This document shows positions 17,063 to 25,845 of a stretch of 27,362 nucleotides of DNA, piece by piece. Position 1 is the stretch's first letter, and every line of letters begins with the position of its first letter. This DNA is from an uncultured Marinilabiliaceae bacterium. Lineage in GTDB: Bacteria; Bacteroidota; Bacteroidia; Bacteroidales; Marinilabiliaceae. A program made the translations under genes and the position numbers. The stretch is taken from NCBI GenBank assembly GCA_905235955.1, contig CAJONN010000040.1, positions 12,435 to 39,796 of the forward strand. The letters run 5' to 3'. The notes below the pieces were generated by a model. That model worked only from the letters and a program-made list of their open reading frames with translations, did not search any database and was not told the origin of the DNA.

Positions 17063-17965
17063 ATGCTCAAAACGCTTCTCGTAATAGTTGGTCCGACCGC
17101 AGTGGGCAAAACCGAAACCGCACTTAGCGTGGCTGAGCAGTTGCATTGTCCGATAATATCAGCTGATAGTCGGCAAGTATATCGAGAGCTGAAAATAGGT
17201 ACCGCAACACCTACGGCTGAGCAACTTCAACGAGTGAAACACTATTTGGTTGGGCATCGCTCAGTAGCCGACTATTATAGCGCTTACGAGTTTGAGCAAG
17301 ATGTGCTAAAGCTACTTGATACGCTCTTTGTGCAGCATGATGTGGTGCTGCTTACAGGTGGCTCAATGATGTATGTTGATGCAGTGTGCAATGGCATTGA
17401 CCTCATACCAACTATCAGTGCAGAAGTGAGGCAACAAGTGTGGACTGAATATGAAGAAAAGGGGCTTGACTTTATGCTTGGTAAGCTCCATTCGCTTGAT
17501 CCTGAGTATTATAATAAGGTAGATAAGTGTAATTACAAGCGTGTGTTGCATGCCATTGAGGTGTGCATAGAAGCTGGACAAACATACACATCGTTGCGCA
17601 CCAATAGCAAGGTAGAACGGAAGTTTAGAATAGTGAAAGTAGGCATAGAACGTGAGCGAGTCGAACTCAACCAGCGTATAGGTATGCGAGTAGAGCAAAT
17701 GATAGAGCAAGGGCTTGAAGCAGAGGTGCGTAGCTGCTTGCCAATGCGACACTACAATTCACTCAACACAGTTGGTTATAAAGAAATATTTGATTATTTC
17801 GACGGAAAAATGAGTAGAGATGAAGCTATTGAAAAGATAAAAACCAATACTCGCCGATATGCCAAAAAACAGATGACATGGTTTAAGCAAAACGGCAACT
17901 ATGTTTGGTTTGATGCCACAGATAATATGTTGGTAGATAAAATAATTGCTTTGTTGGATAAGTGA
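17063..17965 (+). CDS. miaA: tRNA dimethylallyltransferase
   Basis: A 300-residue enzyme that adds dimethylallyl to A37 of tRNAs reading codons starting with U, producing i6A. The P-loop GPTAVGKT is at residues 8-15, followed by ISADSRQVYRELKIGTA, GGSMMYVDAVCNG and the tRNA-binding segment NTRRYAKKQMTWF. I chose the ATG at 17063; the frame is open back to 16967, but that would include the promoter and the gltX terminator. The next gene starts 45 nt downstream and has its own promoter. Confidence 0.96.
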   Translation: MLKTLLVIVGPTAVGKTETALSVAEQLHCPIISADSRQVYRELKIGTATPTAEQLQRVKHYLVGHRSVADYYSAYEFEQDVLKLLDTLFVQHDVVLLTGGSMMYVDAVCNGIDLIPTISAEVRQQVWTEYEEKGLDFMLGKLHSLDPEYYNKVDKCNYKRVLHAIEVCIEAGQTYTSLRTNSKVERKFRIVKVGIERERVELNQRIGMRVEQMIEQGLEAEVRSCLPMRHYNSLNTVGYKEIFDYFDGKMSRDEAIEKIKTNTRRYAKKQMTWFKQNGNYVWFDATDNMLVDKIIALLDK

Positions 17966-17984
17966 AAACGTAAAATTATATTTG
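17954..17984 (+). promoter_or_regulatory. Promoter of the AsmA-like gene
   Basis: TTG (17954-17956), 20-nt spacer, TATATTTG (17977-17984), 27 nt upstream of the ATG. The -33 box lies in the end of miaA. Confidence 0.65.
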
Positions 17985-18010
17985 CGTTCGTTTCAAGAAA
18001 AATCTGGAAA

Positions 18011-21000
18011 ATGAAAAAAAGAACTATTGCTTGGTTCAAATTATTGGCAAAAATAATAGGCATTGCTACCGCAATATTTTTTGCAATTGTGGCAATTGTG
18101 ATAAACATCATAGTTACACCAAAAAAGCTTACTCCCATTGTGTCAGAATATGCTCATCAGTACCTTGATGCTGATGTAGAAATAGGTTCAGTAGAGATCA
18201 CATTCTTCTCATCGTTTCCGCGTTTTGGTCTGAAACTGACCAATGCTCAGATAGTAAGCCATGCCTTTCATCAAACACCCACCGACACCATTTTTGCACG
18301 GCGCGATACATTAGCACGTATAGGTGAACTGAGAGCTGGACTCGATATAATGCAAACACTTTTTTCTGACGAACTCATAATAGGATACGTTGGGTTAACT
18401 GATTCACAAATAAGACTTTATACTGATTCGCTTGGTAGGCACAACTGGGACGTGCTTTATCCTGACACAGTTGCAGTGCAAACGCCCGACACAATCCAAT
18501 CAGAAACCAATGTGGCAGTGAAGCACATACGCTTTAAAAATGTCAAATTGGCATATGCTGATAAAGTTTCGCAAGTACATTTCAGAGTTGATAGTCTGAA
18601 CCTAAAAACTGACGGAATAATAGGTGTAAGCGAAGTAGATTTTGATTTTGAACTTGATGATCGCAAAACATCAGTGAATGTAGATGGCGTACGCATATTG
18701 CGCCGGATGCCATTGGCAGCCAATGGGCACATTAGCTATGATTTTGACAAGAGTCGTTGCAACGTTGGCGAAGGTGCATTGGCGTTTGATGGTCATGCTA
18801 TCGATGTTGATGGTTGGGTGCAGACCGATACGGCTGGCGTTGATGTAGATTTTACTTATGGCATAGGCTCGCCAAGTGTGCAAAAACTATTCGGACTGAT
18901 ACCCAAAGGTTTTGTAGATGATGAGATTGTAGTTGAAGATGGCACAATAGAGGCGCAAGGTTACATCAGAGGTAGGTTTGATGATAAGCAAAAACCTCTG
19001 ATAGGATGCAATGTTGCTATTCAGAACATAAAAGGACATTATGAAGGAATGGATCAAGGAGTAGATGATATAAAAGCTATTTTTGACACATTTATCAATC
19101 CGCAAAAGCCTGATTCATCATACGTTAATCTTGAAATATTTCACTTCAAAGGAGGCAACTCAGAGGTAGAGTCGGTAGTGCGAATAACAGAGCTACTCAC
19201 TGATGCCAACATCTCGGCAAATGTGAAGGCGCACGTTGATCTGACATCGCTCACACACGTATTTCCGGTAACCAACACCAATATGTATGGCGTAGTAGAT
19301 GCTGATCTTATGGCACAATTTAGATATAGCGACATTCAGAACAGAAACTTTGGTCGGATTCGTATCAGAGGAAGGCTCGATGCCGATAGCATTGCTATCA
19401 CCAGTGATACACTATCGTTTAGCTTGCATAGCGATGCACATATACGTTTCGATGGCAATGATACAATCAAAATGGGGGTGCGAGTGTCTAATTTAGAGCT
19501 ACTTACACACAAAGTGAATTTGCACGTGAAAAATTTCAGAAGTCGTGGCAAAACACTAATGCAAAAAGATACAACGCAAATAGTGCCAGTGCAAGGTGAG
19601 TTTACATCGAGCAGAGTCAACCTAAAGATGGACACAATATCCATTTTTGCCAAAAACGTAGCCTCGAAAGCTCTTATTCGTCCAATGAAAGAAAACAAAC
19701 GCTATCCGCACATGGAGGCATCGATAAGTGCCGACACCGTATTTTCACGCATTTGGAGCGTTAGAGGATTTACCAAAAACGTAACGAGCAGCGCAATGCT
19801 TGAGCGAACAGGCGACTCGACATGGAACTCTGACCTTGCAGCCGAAGTGCAGATGGCGAGAGCCAGAATGCCATTTTATAAACTGCCCATTGTGGCAACA
19901 AATACACGTGTGTCGCAAGCCGAAAGAGTCATTAGTATAGACCGGTCGCACATCAGAGTAGGGCAAACGTCGGTTGACATTAGTGCCAAAGCTTACAACT
20001 TGTGGAGCTCAATCTATCGTCATCGACCCATTAAAGCATCGCTCGATGTGAATGCTGACACTATCAACTGCAACGAATTAATTGCAGCCTACATTGACAC
20101 CGACACAACAACACTTGCACAAGCAGCTGCGCAAATAGATACTACCTATATAGAAACAGCTGAAGTGGCTGATACACTGCTTGATAACAAAGAATATAAT
20201 GGTGTTGTATACATACCTAAACGCATACGTTTTAGCCTCAATACCAACGTCAATACATTGCTCTACGATAAACTTGTGGTAAACGACATTCAGGGAACAG
20301 TAGAAGTGGTGAACGGCTGTTTGCACATGACGCATACACTCTTCAAATATGGCAATTCGAGGGCAGTATCAGTAATGGCATACAAAGGCGACAAAAAGAA
20401 ACAACGTGCCGATATAGACGCCTCAATAAGGTGGCAAAATGCTGATATTGGCGACCTTATATCAGATCTGAGCCTTGATACAATAATGCCAATGATGCAA
20501 TCGTTTAAGGGTAAAATAGATTGTTTTATGACCGTTAAAACTGAGCTCGATAGCACAATGACACCTTACACAAGTATCTATGCATATAGGTGGTAAAAAA
20601 CTTGTTTTGCTCGACGGCGAAACATTTTCAAAACTATCTAAAATATTGATGTTCAAGAATAAAAAAGAGAACATCATCGATACACTATCGTTCAACGTGC
20701 TTTTAGACTCAGGTAAAATAACCGTATTGCCATTTGTTACCAACATCGACCGATATAGTGCAGTAGTAGGTGGCACGCAAGACCTTGATATGAATATGAA
20801 TTATCATGTGTCGATAATCAAATCGCCATTGCCATTCAAAGCCGGAGTAAACGTCAAGGGAACGCCATCTAAGTTAGACTTTGATATAACAACAGCCAAA
20901 CTTAAGAAAAAAGCTACCCCTGAAGAACAAGCCAAAAACGATGCCATCTCGCTACAACGTCGCATAGCTATAGTGAGAGATACATATAGCATGTCGGGCT

Positions 21001-21188
21001 TACCATTGCCCAAGAGGCTGATGAACGAGCAAGAACAACAGCAGGCTGAAATGGAAGAACGTATGCGTCAAGCCATAGCAGAGTCAGAAGCTGAAGATGA
21101 TGAAGAGCCAGAAGAGGCACTTGTGCCACTTGACACTACAACAATCATTACCGCTACTACGGCTACTAAAATAGGCAACGGAGACTAA
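18011..21188 (+). pseudogene. AsmA-family protein, split by a frameshift
   Basis: Two overlapping frames together encode one AsmA-like protein of about 1060 residues. The first (18011-20596, 861 residues) has an N-terminal membrane anchor (IIGIATAIFFAIVAIVINII) and long beta-rich repeats as in AsmA/TamB-like proteins, which act between inner and outer membrane. The second (open from about 20571 to 21188) carries the conserved end: GKKLVLLDGETF, MFKNKKENIIDTLS, VGGTQDLDMNMNYHVS and SPLPFKAGVNVKG. The frames differ by +1 and the change lies at about 20568-20583, just before MHIGGKK. A few residues seem to be missing there too, consistent with a small deletion. The protein ends in an acidic, glutamine-rich tail. 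If the lesion is real, a 861-residue truncated product remains. Confidence 0.82.
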
Positions 21189-21197
21189 AAAGATTGC

Positions 21198-21205
21198 TAT
21201 CTTTG
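21198..21205 (+). promoter_or_regulatory. Promoter -7 box of the DUF6452 operon
   Basis: TATCTTTG, with the ATG starting 5 nt after the final G. This is the third case in the window that predicts a leaderless message. No TTG is found at the usual -33 position. Confidence 0.55.
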
Positions 21206-21209
21206 CAAC

Positions 21210-21674
21210 ATGAATCAGAAAAATATACTTTTATCGTTATTGTTTATAGCTTGTGCCATAGTAGGTTGCAACAATACTGACGATATGTTGTTGTCATATC
21301 AGCATACAGTTCAGGTTGGGCTCTATTCGCGTAGCACACATAACGACACAATACTTACCGATGTGCAAGTGTATGGAATAGGCAGAGAAGATACGTTATT
21401 GTATGACGTAGAGTCAGTTACAGCTCTCTTTCTCAATCTGAATATGAATGCCGACAGCACCAAATATGTGTTTCGCACTCAAACATTGCAAGACGAGCTA
21501 TTCTTCTCATATAGCAAACGTCTTACGCCCGTATCAGGTAGTGGAGGCATCACAATGGAACTAACACTTGACTCGGTTGGGCATACCAGCGTTTTTATTG
21601 ATTCTGTGGCAATAACTTATGCCGATATAAATTATAATGAAAGTATTGAAAATGTGCAAATCTTTGTATATTAG
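21210..21674 (+). CDS. DUF6452-type lipoprotein
   Basis: A 154-residue protein with a lipoprotein signal peptide (LLSLLFIACAIVGC, modified cysteine at residue 20). The mature part is beta-rich and ends VQIFVY, resembling the small Bacteroidota lipoprotein family DUF6452, usually encoded next to a DUF6048 gene, as here. Function is unknown. The following gene overlaps its end by 38 nt (or 23 nt with the alternative start), suggesting translational coupling. Confidence 0.75.
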   Translation: MNQKNILLSLLFIACAIVGCNNTDDMLLSYQHTVQVGLYSRSTHNDTILTDVQVYGIGREDTLLYDVESVTALFLNLNMNADSTKYVFRTQTLQDELFFSYSKRLTPVSGSGGITMELTLDSVGHTSVFIDSVAITYADINYNESIENVQIFVY

Positions 21675-22446
21675 TTTGTTAGCTTTGTGTTTTGTAACGC
21701 CTACAATAGTTTTTGCACAATCTAATACACTACAAAATACCATTCAGAGTACGCAGCAAGTAGGCAATACGCAGCAAAACAATGCCACCAATAGCGAAGA
21801 CGAAGAAGAGGAACGTCATAAGCCTAAAATCACAGTAATGAAAGATCAAGGCTTGTCGCTTGGTGTTGATGTGTCGCCACTCATCATGCGCATATTTCAG
21901 AAAGAAAACACAGGCATAGCCTTTGTTGGCCGATATGGCTTCAACTACAAATGGTGGGCTAATGCCGAAGTGGGTTATCAGAATACGCAATATTCCAACG
22001 ACAACTTTTCGTACAAATCGAACGGAACATTTCTGAAAATAGGCATTGATTATGACCTATTTCAGTCAGAAGATTTTCCGGTCAACGACAATATATTTGT
22101 TGGCGCACGCTACGGCTATGCATGGCAAATGCACGAAGCCAACAACTTTAAAATAGTTGACGACTATTGGGGCGAATATAGTGGCTCGGTGAGCAACTCA
22201 GCAGTCAATAGTCATATATTTGAAATACTCTTTGGTATCAGATGCGAAATGCTGCGCAACTTCTATATGGGCTGGACATTCAGAGGACGTTTTTTAGTAG
22301 CATCGGCGCACAATAACGACCTTGAGCCCTATGCAGTGCCCGGATTTGGCAACTGTGGTGACACAAAAGCTGGCATAGCCTTCACCTATACAATTGAATA
22401 TCAGATACCATTTAACAAATTAGGCAAAAAACGCAATGGACAATAA
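21637..22446 (+). CDS. DUF6048-type outer-membrane beta-barrel protein
   Basis: A 269-residue protein with a signal peptide (SLYISLLALCFVTPTIVFAQ), an acidic linker (NSEDEEEERHKPK) and a predicted beta-barrel with strands such as FVGRYGFNYKWWANAEVGYQ and FVGARYGYAW. It fits the DUF6048 family of Bacteroidota. ATG codons at 21637 and 21652 are both possible; the second gives a more normal signal peptide length. It pairs with the preceding lipoprotein gene, and a shared envelope function is inferred from this. It ends inside the first codons of the LOG-family gene. Confidence 0.75.
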   Translation: MKVLKMCKSLYISLLALCFVTPTIVFAQSNTLQNTIQSTQQVGNTQQNNATNSEDEEEERHKPKITVMKDQGLSLGVDVSPLIMRIFQKENTGIAFVGRYGFNYKWWANAEVGYQNTQYSNDNFSYKSNGTFLKIGIDYDLFQSEDFPVNDNIFVGARYGYAWQMHEANNFKIVDDYWGEYSGSVSNSAVNSHIFEILFGIRCEMLRNFYMGWTFRGRFLVASAHNNDLEPYAVPGFGNCGDTKAGIAFTYTIEYQIPFNKLGKKRNGQ

Positions 22447-23029
22447 AAAACGAGCAACAATATTTTGCGCATCAAGTCCCAAAATACGGCAAATATTCTT
22501 TGACGAAGCACGCCAACTAACATCGATGCTTGTAGACAACAACTATGGCATAGTATACGGTGGCGGTAGCGTTGGACTGATGGGCTGTGTGGCAGATGAA
22601 GCCTTGCGTATGGGGGGCGAAGTGATAGGCATCATACCTAAATTTATGGTTGAGGTAGAGTGGCAGCACAAAGGCGTGAGCGATATGCGTCTTACCCAAA
22701 CAATGGCACAACGCAAACAAATGCTCATAGACCTTGCTGATGTCATAGTAATATTGCCCGGCAGTACTGGAACAATGGATGAACTCTTTGATGCCATGGC
22801 CGACAAAAAACTTGGACTGATACAAAAGCCCATTGTAATACTCAATACCGATGGTTTCTATGATGCGCTGAAAGTGCAGTTGCAAAAAATGGTGAGCGAA
22901 AACTTTATGAACCAATGTCATCTTGACACGGTCTATTTTGCCACCTCGCCAGCCGACGCAATAGAATACTTGCAACGTTCAGCCGATAACCAACCAACAA
23001 TCACCTTGCTCGATGCAGCTGTGAAATAA
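22436..23029 (+). CDS. LOG-family nucleotide phosphoribohydrolase (TIGR00730 type)
   Basis: A 197-residue Rossmann-fold protein of the 'lonely guy' family, which cleaves nucleoside 5'-monophosphates to base and ribose 5-phosphate and is often misnamed lysine decarboxylase. The nucleotide loop YGGGSVGLMG, the catalytic arginine in MAQRKQML (R93) and the signature PGSTGTMDE (108-116) are visible. The usual signature is PGGxGTxxE, so the second glycine is serine here, while the catalytic glutamate E116 remains. It overlaps the upstream gene by 11 nt and the DUF4271 gene follows after 15 nt. Confidence 0.92.
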   Translation: MDNKKRATIFCASSPKIRQIFFDEARQLTSMLVDNNYGIVYGGGSVGLMGCVADEALRMGGEVIGIIPKFMVEVEWQHKGVSDMRLTQTMAQRKQMLIDLADVIVILPGSTGTMDELFDAMADKKLGLIQKPIVILNTDGFYDALKVQLQKMVSENFMNQCHLDTVYFATSPADAIEYLQRSADNQPTITLLDAAVK

Positions 23030-23044
23030 ATTAGCCAAAAACCA

Positions 23045-23890
23045 ATGACCGACAATACATTATATCTGTTTGGTGCTGATACACTTCGCGTAGGTAACGA
23101 CCTCAAAACGTCGGTTGCCAATGCGCCTTCACATACAATTCTGACAGGGCAATATACTGAATATGCTCCATCAGACAATGCTTTGGAATATAAAAACTTG
23201 CAGCACCCGGCACTCTATCCTGATATGATATGGCTATTTGCCCTCTCAGCATTGGTTGGATGTATGGTAGGATTGGTGCGCACCATTTCGCCATCGTTTT
23301 TGGGGCAAATGCTCTCACTCATCTTTAGCAACTTTTATTGGCGTGTAGTTACTGATTCGCTCACACTGCAAAATAGGGGAGTGTGTCGTATATTGCGCTA
23401 CACAAGTTATGTGATATTTGCCATATTGTTTTATGAAACATATCTGGCTACAGGGCATCAGACAATGCTGGGCTTTAGTGGTATCCAACTCTATGGCGTT
23501 ATGCTTTTAATAGTGATTATCTATTTCTGTATCAAATATATAATGGCGTTTGTAATAAGTTTTGTGTTTGATATACCAGAAGAGATAAAGACAGTGATAA
23601 TATGCAAAAAACTATCATCAAACATAATATCAGTTATAGCATTTCCAGTTGCAATGCTATTCCCATTTGTGCCAGAGAATACTTATAATATATTGATAGC
23701 ATCAGCTATTATAATTATCTGTTTCGTATATTTATGGCGGATATTACAAACATTAAAAATAATTTTGACCGATTATCTTTCAATTTTTTACTCGTTTTTG
23801 TACCTTTGCACCGTCGAAGCAATACCAATAGCATTTGTATGCAAATTGACATATATAGCTATGGGCTTAGATGGTTTTAGCATTGTTTGA
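23045..23890 (+). CDS. DUF4271 multi-pass membrane protein
   Basis: A 281-residue protein with a soluble N-terminal part of about 55 residues and roughly six membrane helices (for example MIWLFALSALVGCMVGLV, LYGVMLLIVIIYFCIKYI and ILIASAIIIICFVYLW). It matches the pattern of DUF4271, a Bacteroidota family of unknown function that I associate with a position next to hemD, as here. It overlaps the start of the following gene by 20 nt, and its 3' end contains a promoter box for that gene. Confidence 0.82.
   Translation: MTDNTLYLFGADTLRVGNDLKTSVANAPSHTILTGQYTEYAPSDNALEYKNLQHPALYPDMIWLFALSALVGCMVGLVRTISPSFLGQMLSLIFSNFYWRVVTDSLTLQNRGVCRILRYTSYVIFAILFYETYLATGHQTMLGFSGIQLYGVMLLIVIIYFCIKYIMAFVISFVFDIPEEIKTVIICKKLSSNIISVIAFPVAMLFPFVPENTYNILIASAIIIICFVYLWRILQTLKIILTDYLSIFYSFLYLCTVEAIPIAFVCKLTYIAMGLDGFSIV
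23801..23808 (+). promoter_or_regulatory. Internal promoter box ahead of the HemD-like gene
   Basis: TACCTTTG followed by CACCGTC, lying in the 3' part of the DUF4271 gene. The 15-nt string is identical to the tRNA-Glu promoter core. A weak TTTC 19 nt upstream could serve as the -33 element. The HemD-like ATG is 63 nt downstream. Confidence 0.45.
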
Positions 23891-24674
23891 CTATAAAAAA
23901 TATCAAAAGTACAATACCTTGAATATTAGCAAAATATTGGTGTCGCAACCAGTGCCTTCCGACCCTAAATCCCCGTATTTTGAATTTGCCAAAAACGCTA
24001 ATGTAGAAATTCTATTTCGTCCGTTTATACATGTAGAAGGTATCGACGCAAAAGAATTTCGGAAGCAGCGCATCGATTTGTTGGCATTTACAGCAGTTGT
24101 TTTTACAAGTAAAGTAGCTATCGATCACTATTTTCGCCTCGCTGAAGAATTGCGTGTGAGCATTCCTGACACTATGAAATACTTCTGCATGTCAGAAGAG
24201 GTAGCAGTATATTTGCAAAAATATATAGTATATCGCAAGCGCAAAATATTCTTCTCAAGCGTAGGTAAACGTGTGCAAGATATGGTAGAAGTTATGAAAA
24301 AGCACAAAGACGAAAAATTTCTTCTGCCACTCTCTGTAGTGCACAAAAACGATGTGCCAGATGCTCTGACTGAAGGTGGTTTTACCTTCTCAAAAGCATT
24401 CTTGTATCAGACAGTTAGTAGCGATTTGACAGATATTAATATCAACGATTATCAGGTACTCGTATTCTTTAGTCCGCAAGGCATTGCTTCGCTCAAGAGC
24501 AATTTCCCAAACTTTGTTCAAGGCGAAACAGCTATAGGTTGCCTTGGTCCGGCAACTGCCAAAGCTATTGAAGAGGCTGGTTTGCGTCTCGACTTTAGTG
24601 CGCCATCGCCTGAATGTCCATCGATACTTGTAGCACTTTCAAAATATGTAAGTTCTGTCAATTCGGCCGAATAG
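23871..24674 (+). CDS. hemD: Uroporphyrinogen-III synthase (HemD-like)
   Basis: A 267-residue protein that resembles Bacteroidota uroporphyrinogen-III synthases, which close and invert ring D of hydroxymethylbilane in haem and corrin synthesis. Typical segments are KILVSQPVPSDPKSPYFEFA, VVFTSKVAIDHYFRLAEELR, MKYFCMSEEVAVYLQKYIVY, VFFSPQGIASLKSNFP and AIGCLGPATAKAIEEAG. The ATG at 23871 overlaps DUF4271 by 20 nt. A TTG at 23919, just before NISKILVSQP, would give a more typical N-terminus and is a real alternative. HemD sequences diverge strongly, so the call rests on the Bacteroidota pattern and the DUF4271 neighbour. Confidence 0.88.
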   Translation: MVLALFDYKKYQKYNTLNISKILVSQPVPSDPKSPYFEFAKNANVEILFRPFIHVEGIDAKEFRKQRIDLLAFTAVVFTSKVAIDHYFRLAEELRVSIPDTMKYFCMSEEVAVYLQKYIVYRKRKIFFSSVGKRVQDMVEVMKKHKDEKFLLPLSVVHKNDVPDALTEGGFTFSKAFLYQTVSSDLTDININDYQVLVFFSPQGIASLKSNFPNFVQGETAIGCLGPATAKAIEEAGLRLDFSAPSPECPSILVALSKYVSSVNSAE

Positions 24675-24707
24675 ATATTTTTGGAAGTTTTCAAAAAATA
24701 AGCACAT

Positions 24708-24754
24708 AAAAAAACACGGTTTGTAGAGTCCTTTCGCTCTGAACCGTGTTTTTT
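24708..24754. terminator. Bidirectional terminator
   Basis: AAAAACACGGTT pairs with AACCGTGTTTTT around a loop that holds a second short AGAG/CTCT stem. A-run and T-run flanks let it work in both directions, for the HemD-like gene and for the convergent glycosyltransferase. Confidence 0.9.
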
Positions 24755-24791
24755 CTTCATCTTCTGTTGGTGTATATATCTGACTTTTCGA

Positions 24792-25565
24792 TTAGGTCCT
24801 TTGTCGTTTGAAAAACTTTAGCTTAGCAGTAATAAACTGCGGTATTTTCGACAACACTTTGCATGTGAGCGATATATACGGATTGAGTTTCATATTGTGA
24901 TACAAATTGAGGTCTTCGCGCCATTTTTGTATAGTCTTTTTGAAGCTCGTAGATGCGCCACCCATACGCATTCTGATAATATATTCGTTGAGATACGATA
25001 CCTTCAGAATGTTTTTGTATAGGCAACGAAGCTGCCAATCAGAGTCGGCCGAAATTTTATATTTTTCATCGTAATAGCCCACAATGTCAAATACATTGCG
25101 CTTTACGTACACAGTAGTGTGTAGTGGCAACCAACCTCGACTCAACTTTTTGTGTTCGTAGCCACCACTAATCCAATCGCGCACAACGTAGTTCATATCG
25201 TCAGGGCGCACGAAAATGCCGTTGCCGTAGACAAAGTCAGAGTTAGTGCGCTTAAATTCGTTGACTATCTGTGATATAGAGTCAGTGGCGTAGAATACAT
25301 CGTCAGAGTGTAAGAGCCCAACAATGTCGCCCGTAGCAAGTTTGAGTCCTTTGTTGATGCCCTCATACATACCGCTATCTGGCTCGCTGATGATGACAGA
25401 TATGCGATCACGATATTCGTTGATGATACTAAGTGTTGAGTCGGTGCTTGCACCGTCAACTACTATGTACTCAATGTTGTCATAGTCTTGGCTCAGCACG
25501 CTCTCGATACTATCGCGTATAGTATGTTCGCGATTGAAACATGATGTGATAATAGAAACCTTCAT
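24792..25565 (-). CDS. Family 2 glycosyltransferase
   Basis: A 257-residue GT-A fold glycosyltransferase. The start chosen is the ATG whose complement is at 25563-25565, giving MKVSIITSCFNREHTI, the normal family beginning; the upstream ATG at 25589 would add 8 residues that overlap the promoter box. Other motifs are SVLSQDYDNIEYIVVDGAS, EPDSGMYEGINKGLKLATGD and the metal-binding LLHSDD. SADSDWQLR is in the acceptor half. It is probably involved in surface polysaccharide or glycan synthesis. It is a lone gene, not in a glycan cluster, with its own promoter and a shared bidirectional terminator. Confidence 0.92.
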   Translation of the reverse strand: MKVSIITSCFNREHTIRDSIESVLSQDYDNIEYIVVDGASTDSTLSIINEYRDRISVIISEPDSGMYEGINKGLKLATGDIVGLLHSDDVFYATDSISQIVNEFKRTNSDFVYGNGIFVRPDDMNYVVRDWISGGYEHKKLSRGWLPLHTTVYVKRNVFDIVGYYDEKYKISADSDWQLRCLYKNILKVSYLNEYIIRMRMGGASTSFKKTIQKWREDLNLYHNMKLNPYISLTCKVLSKIPQFITAKLKFFKRQRT

Positions 25566-25584
25566 CTGTTGTTGCCTTTTTACT

Positions 25585-25620
25585 GCCACAAAAGTAGTTG
25601 TTTTTTAACACTTTTGTGGC
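25585..25620. promoter_or_regulatory. Perfect 11-bp inverted repeat at the glycosyltransferase promoter
   Basis: GCCACAAAAGT (25585-25595) and ACTTTTGTGGC (25610-25620) are perfect inverted arms with a 14-nt centre. The left arm contains the minus-strand -7 box TACTTTTG (complement of 25589-25596), 24 nt upstream of the start codon. The right arm carries the near-match CACTTTTG on the plus strand. It could be an operator or a leader hairpin. Confidence 0.75.
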
Positions 25621-25735
25621 GTAGTTATTACTAAAATTAGCACTTTAGCCAACATTTTATTCATTATTGGCTTGTTTTAGGTAAAAAATAGTAAGTGCAA
25701 TATTTTTCTGAAACGCTAAATTTGTTGTTGGTTTG

Positions 25736-25767
25736 TTGTTTTTAAGTTGTTGCTATTGTTATCTTTG
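25736..25767 (+). promoter_or_regulatory. Promoter of the OprO/P-like porin gene
   Basis: TTG (25736-25738), 21-nt spacer, TATCTTTG (25760-25767). The start codon is 79 nt downstream, giving one of the few sizeable leaders in the window. Confidence 0.72.
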
Positions 25768-25786
25768 CGTTTCGAAAAAAAGTATA

Positions 25787-25806
25787 TATTTCCTTTAACG
25801 GAAATA
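25787..25806 (+). promoter_or_regulatory. Hairpin in the porin 5' leader
   Basis: TATTTCC (25787-25793) and GGAAATA (25800-25806) form a perfect 7-bp stem with a 6-nt loop, about 15 nt into the predicted transcript. There is no T-run, so it is not a terminator; an mRNA-stability role is possible. Confidence 0.5.
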
Positions 25807-25845
25807 ACAACAGATATGTTACTTAAGAATAATTTTTTAAATATT

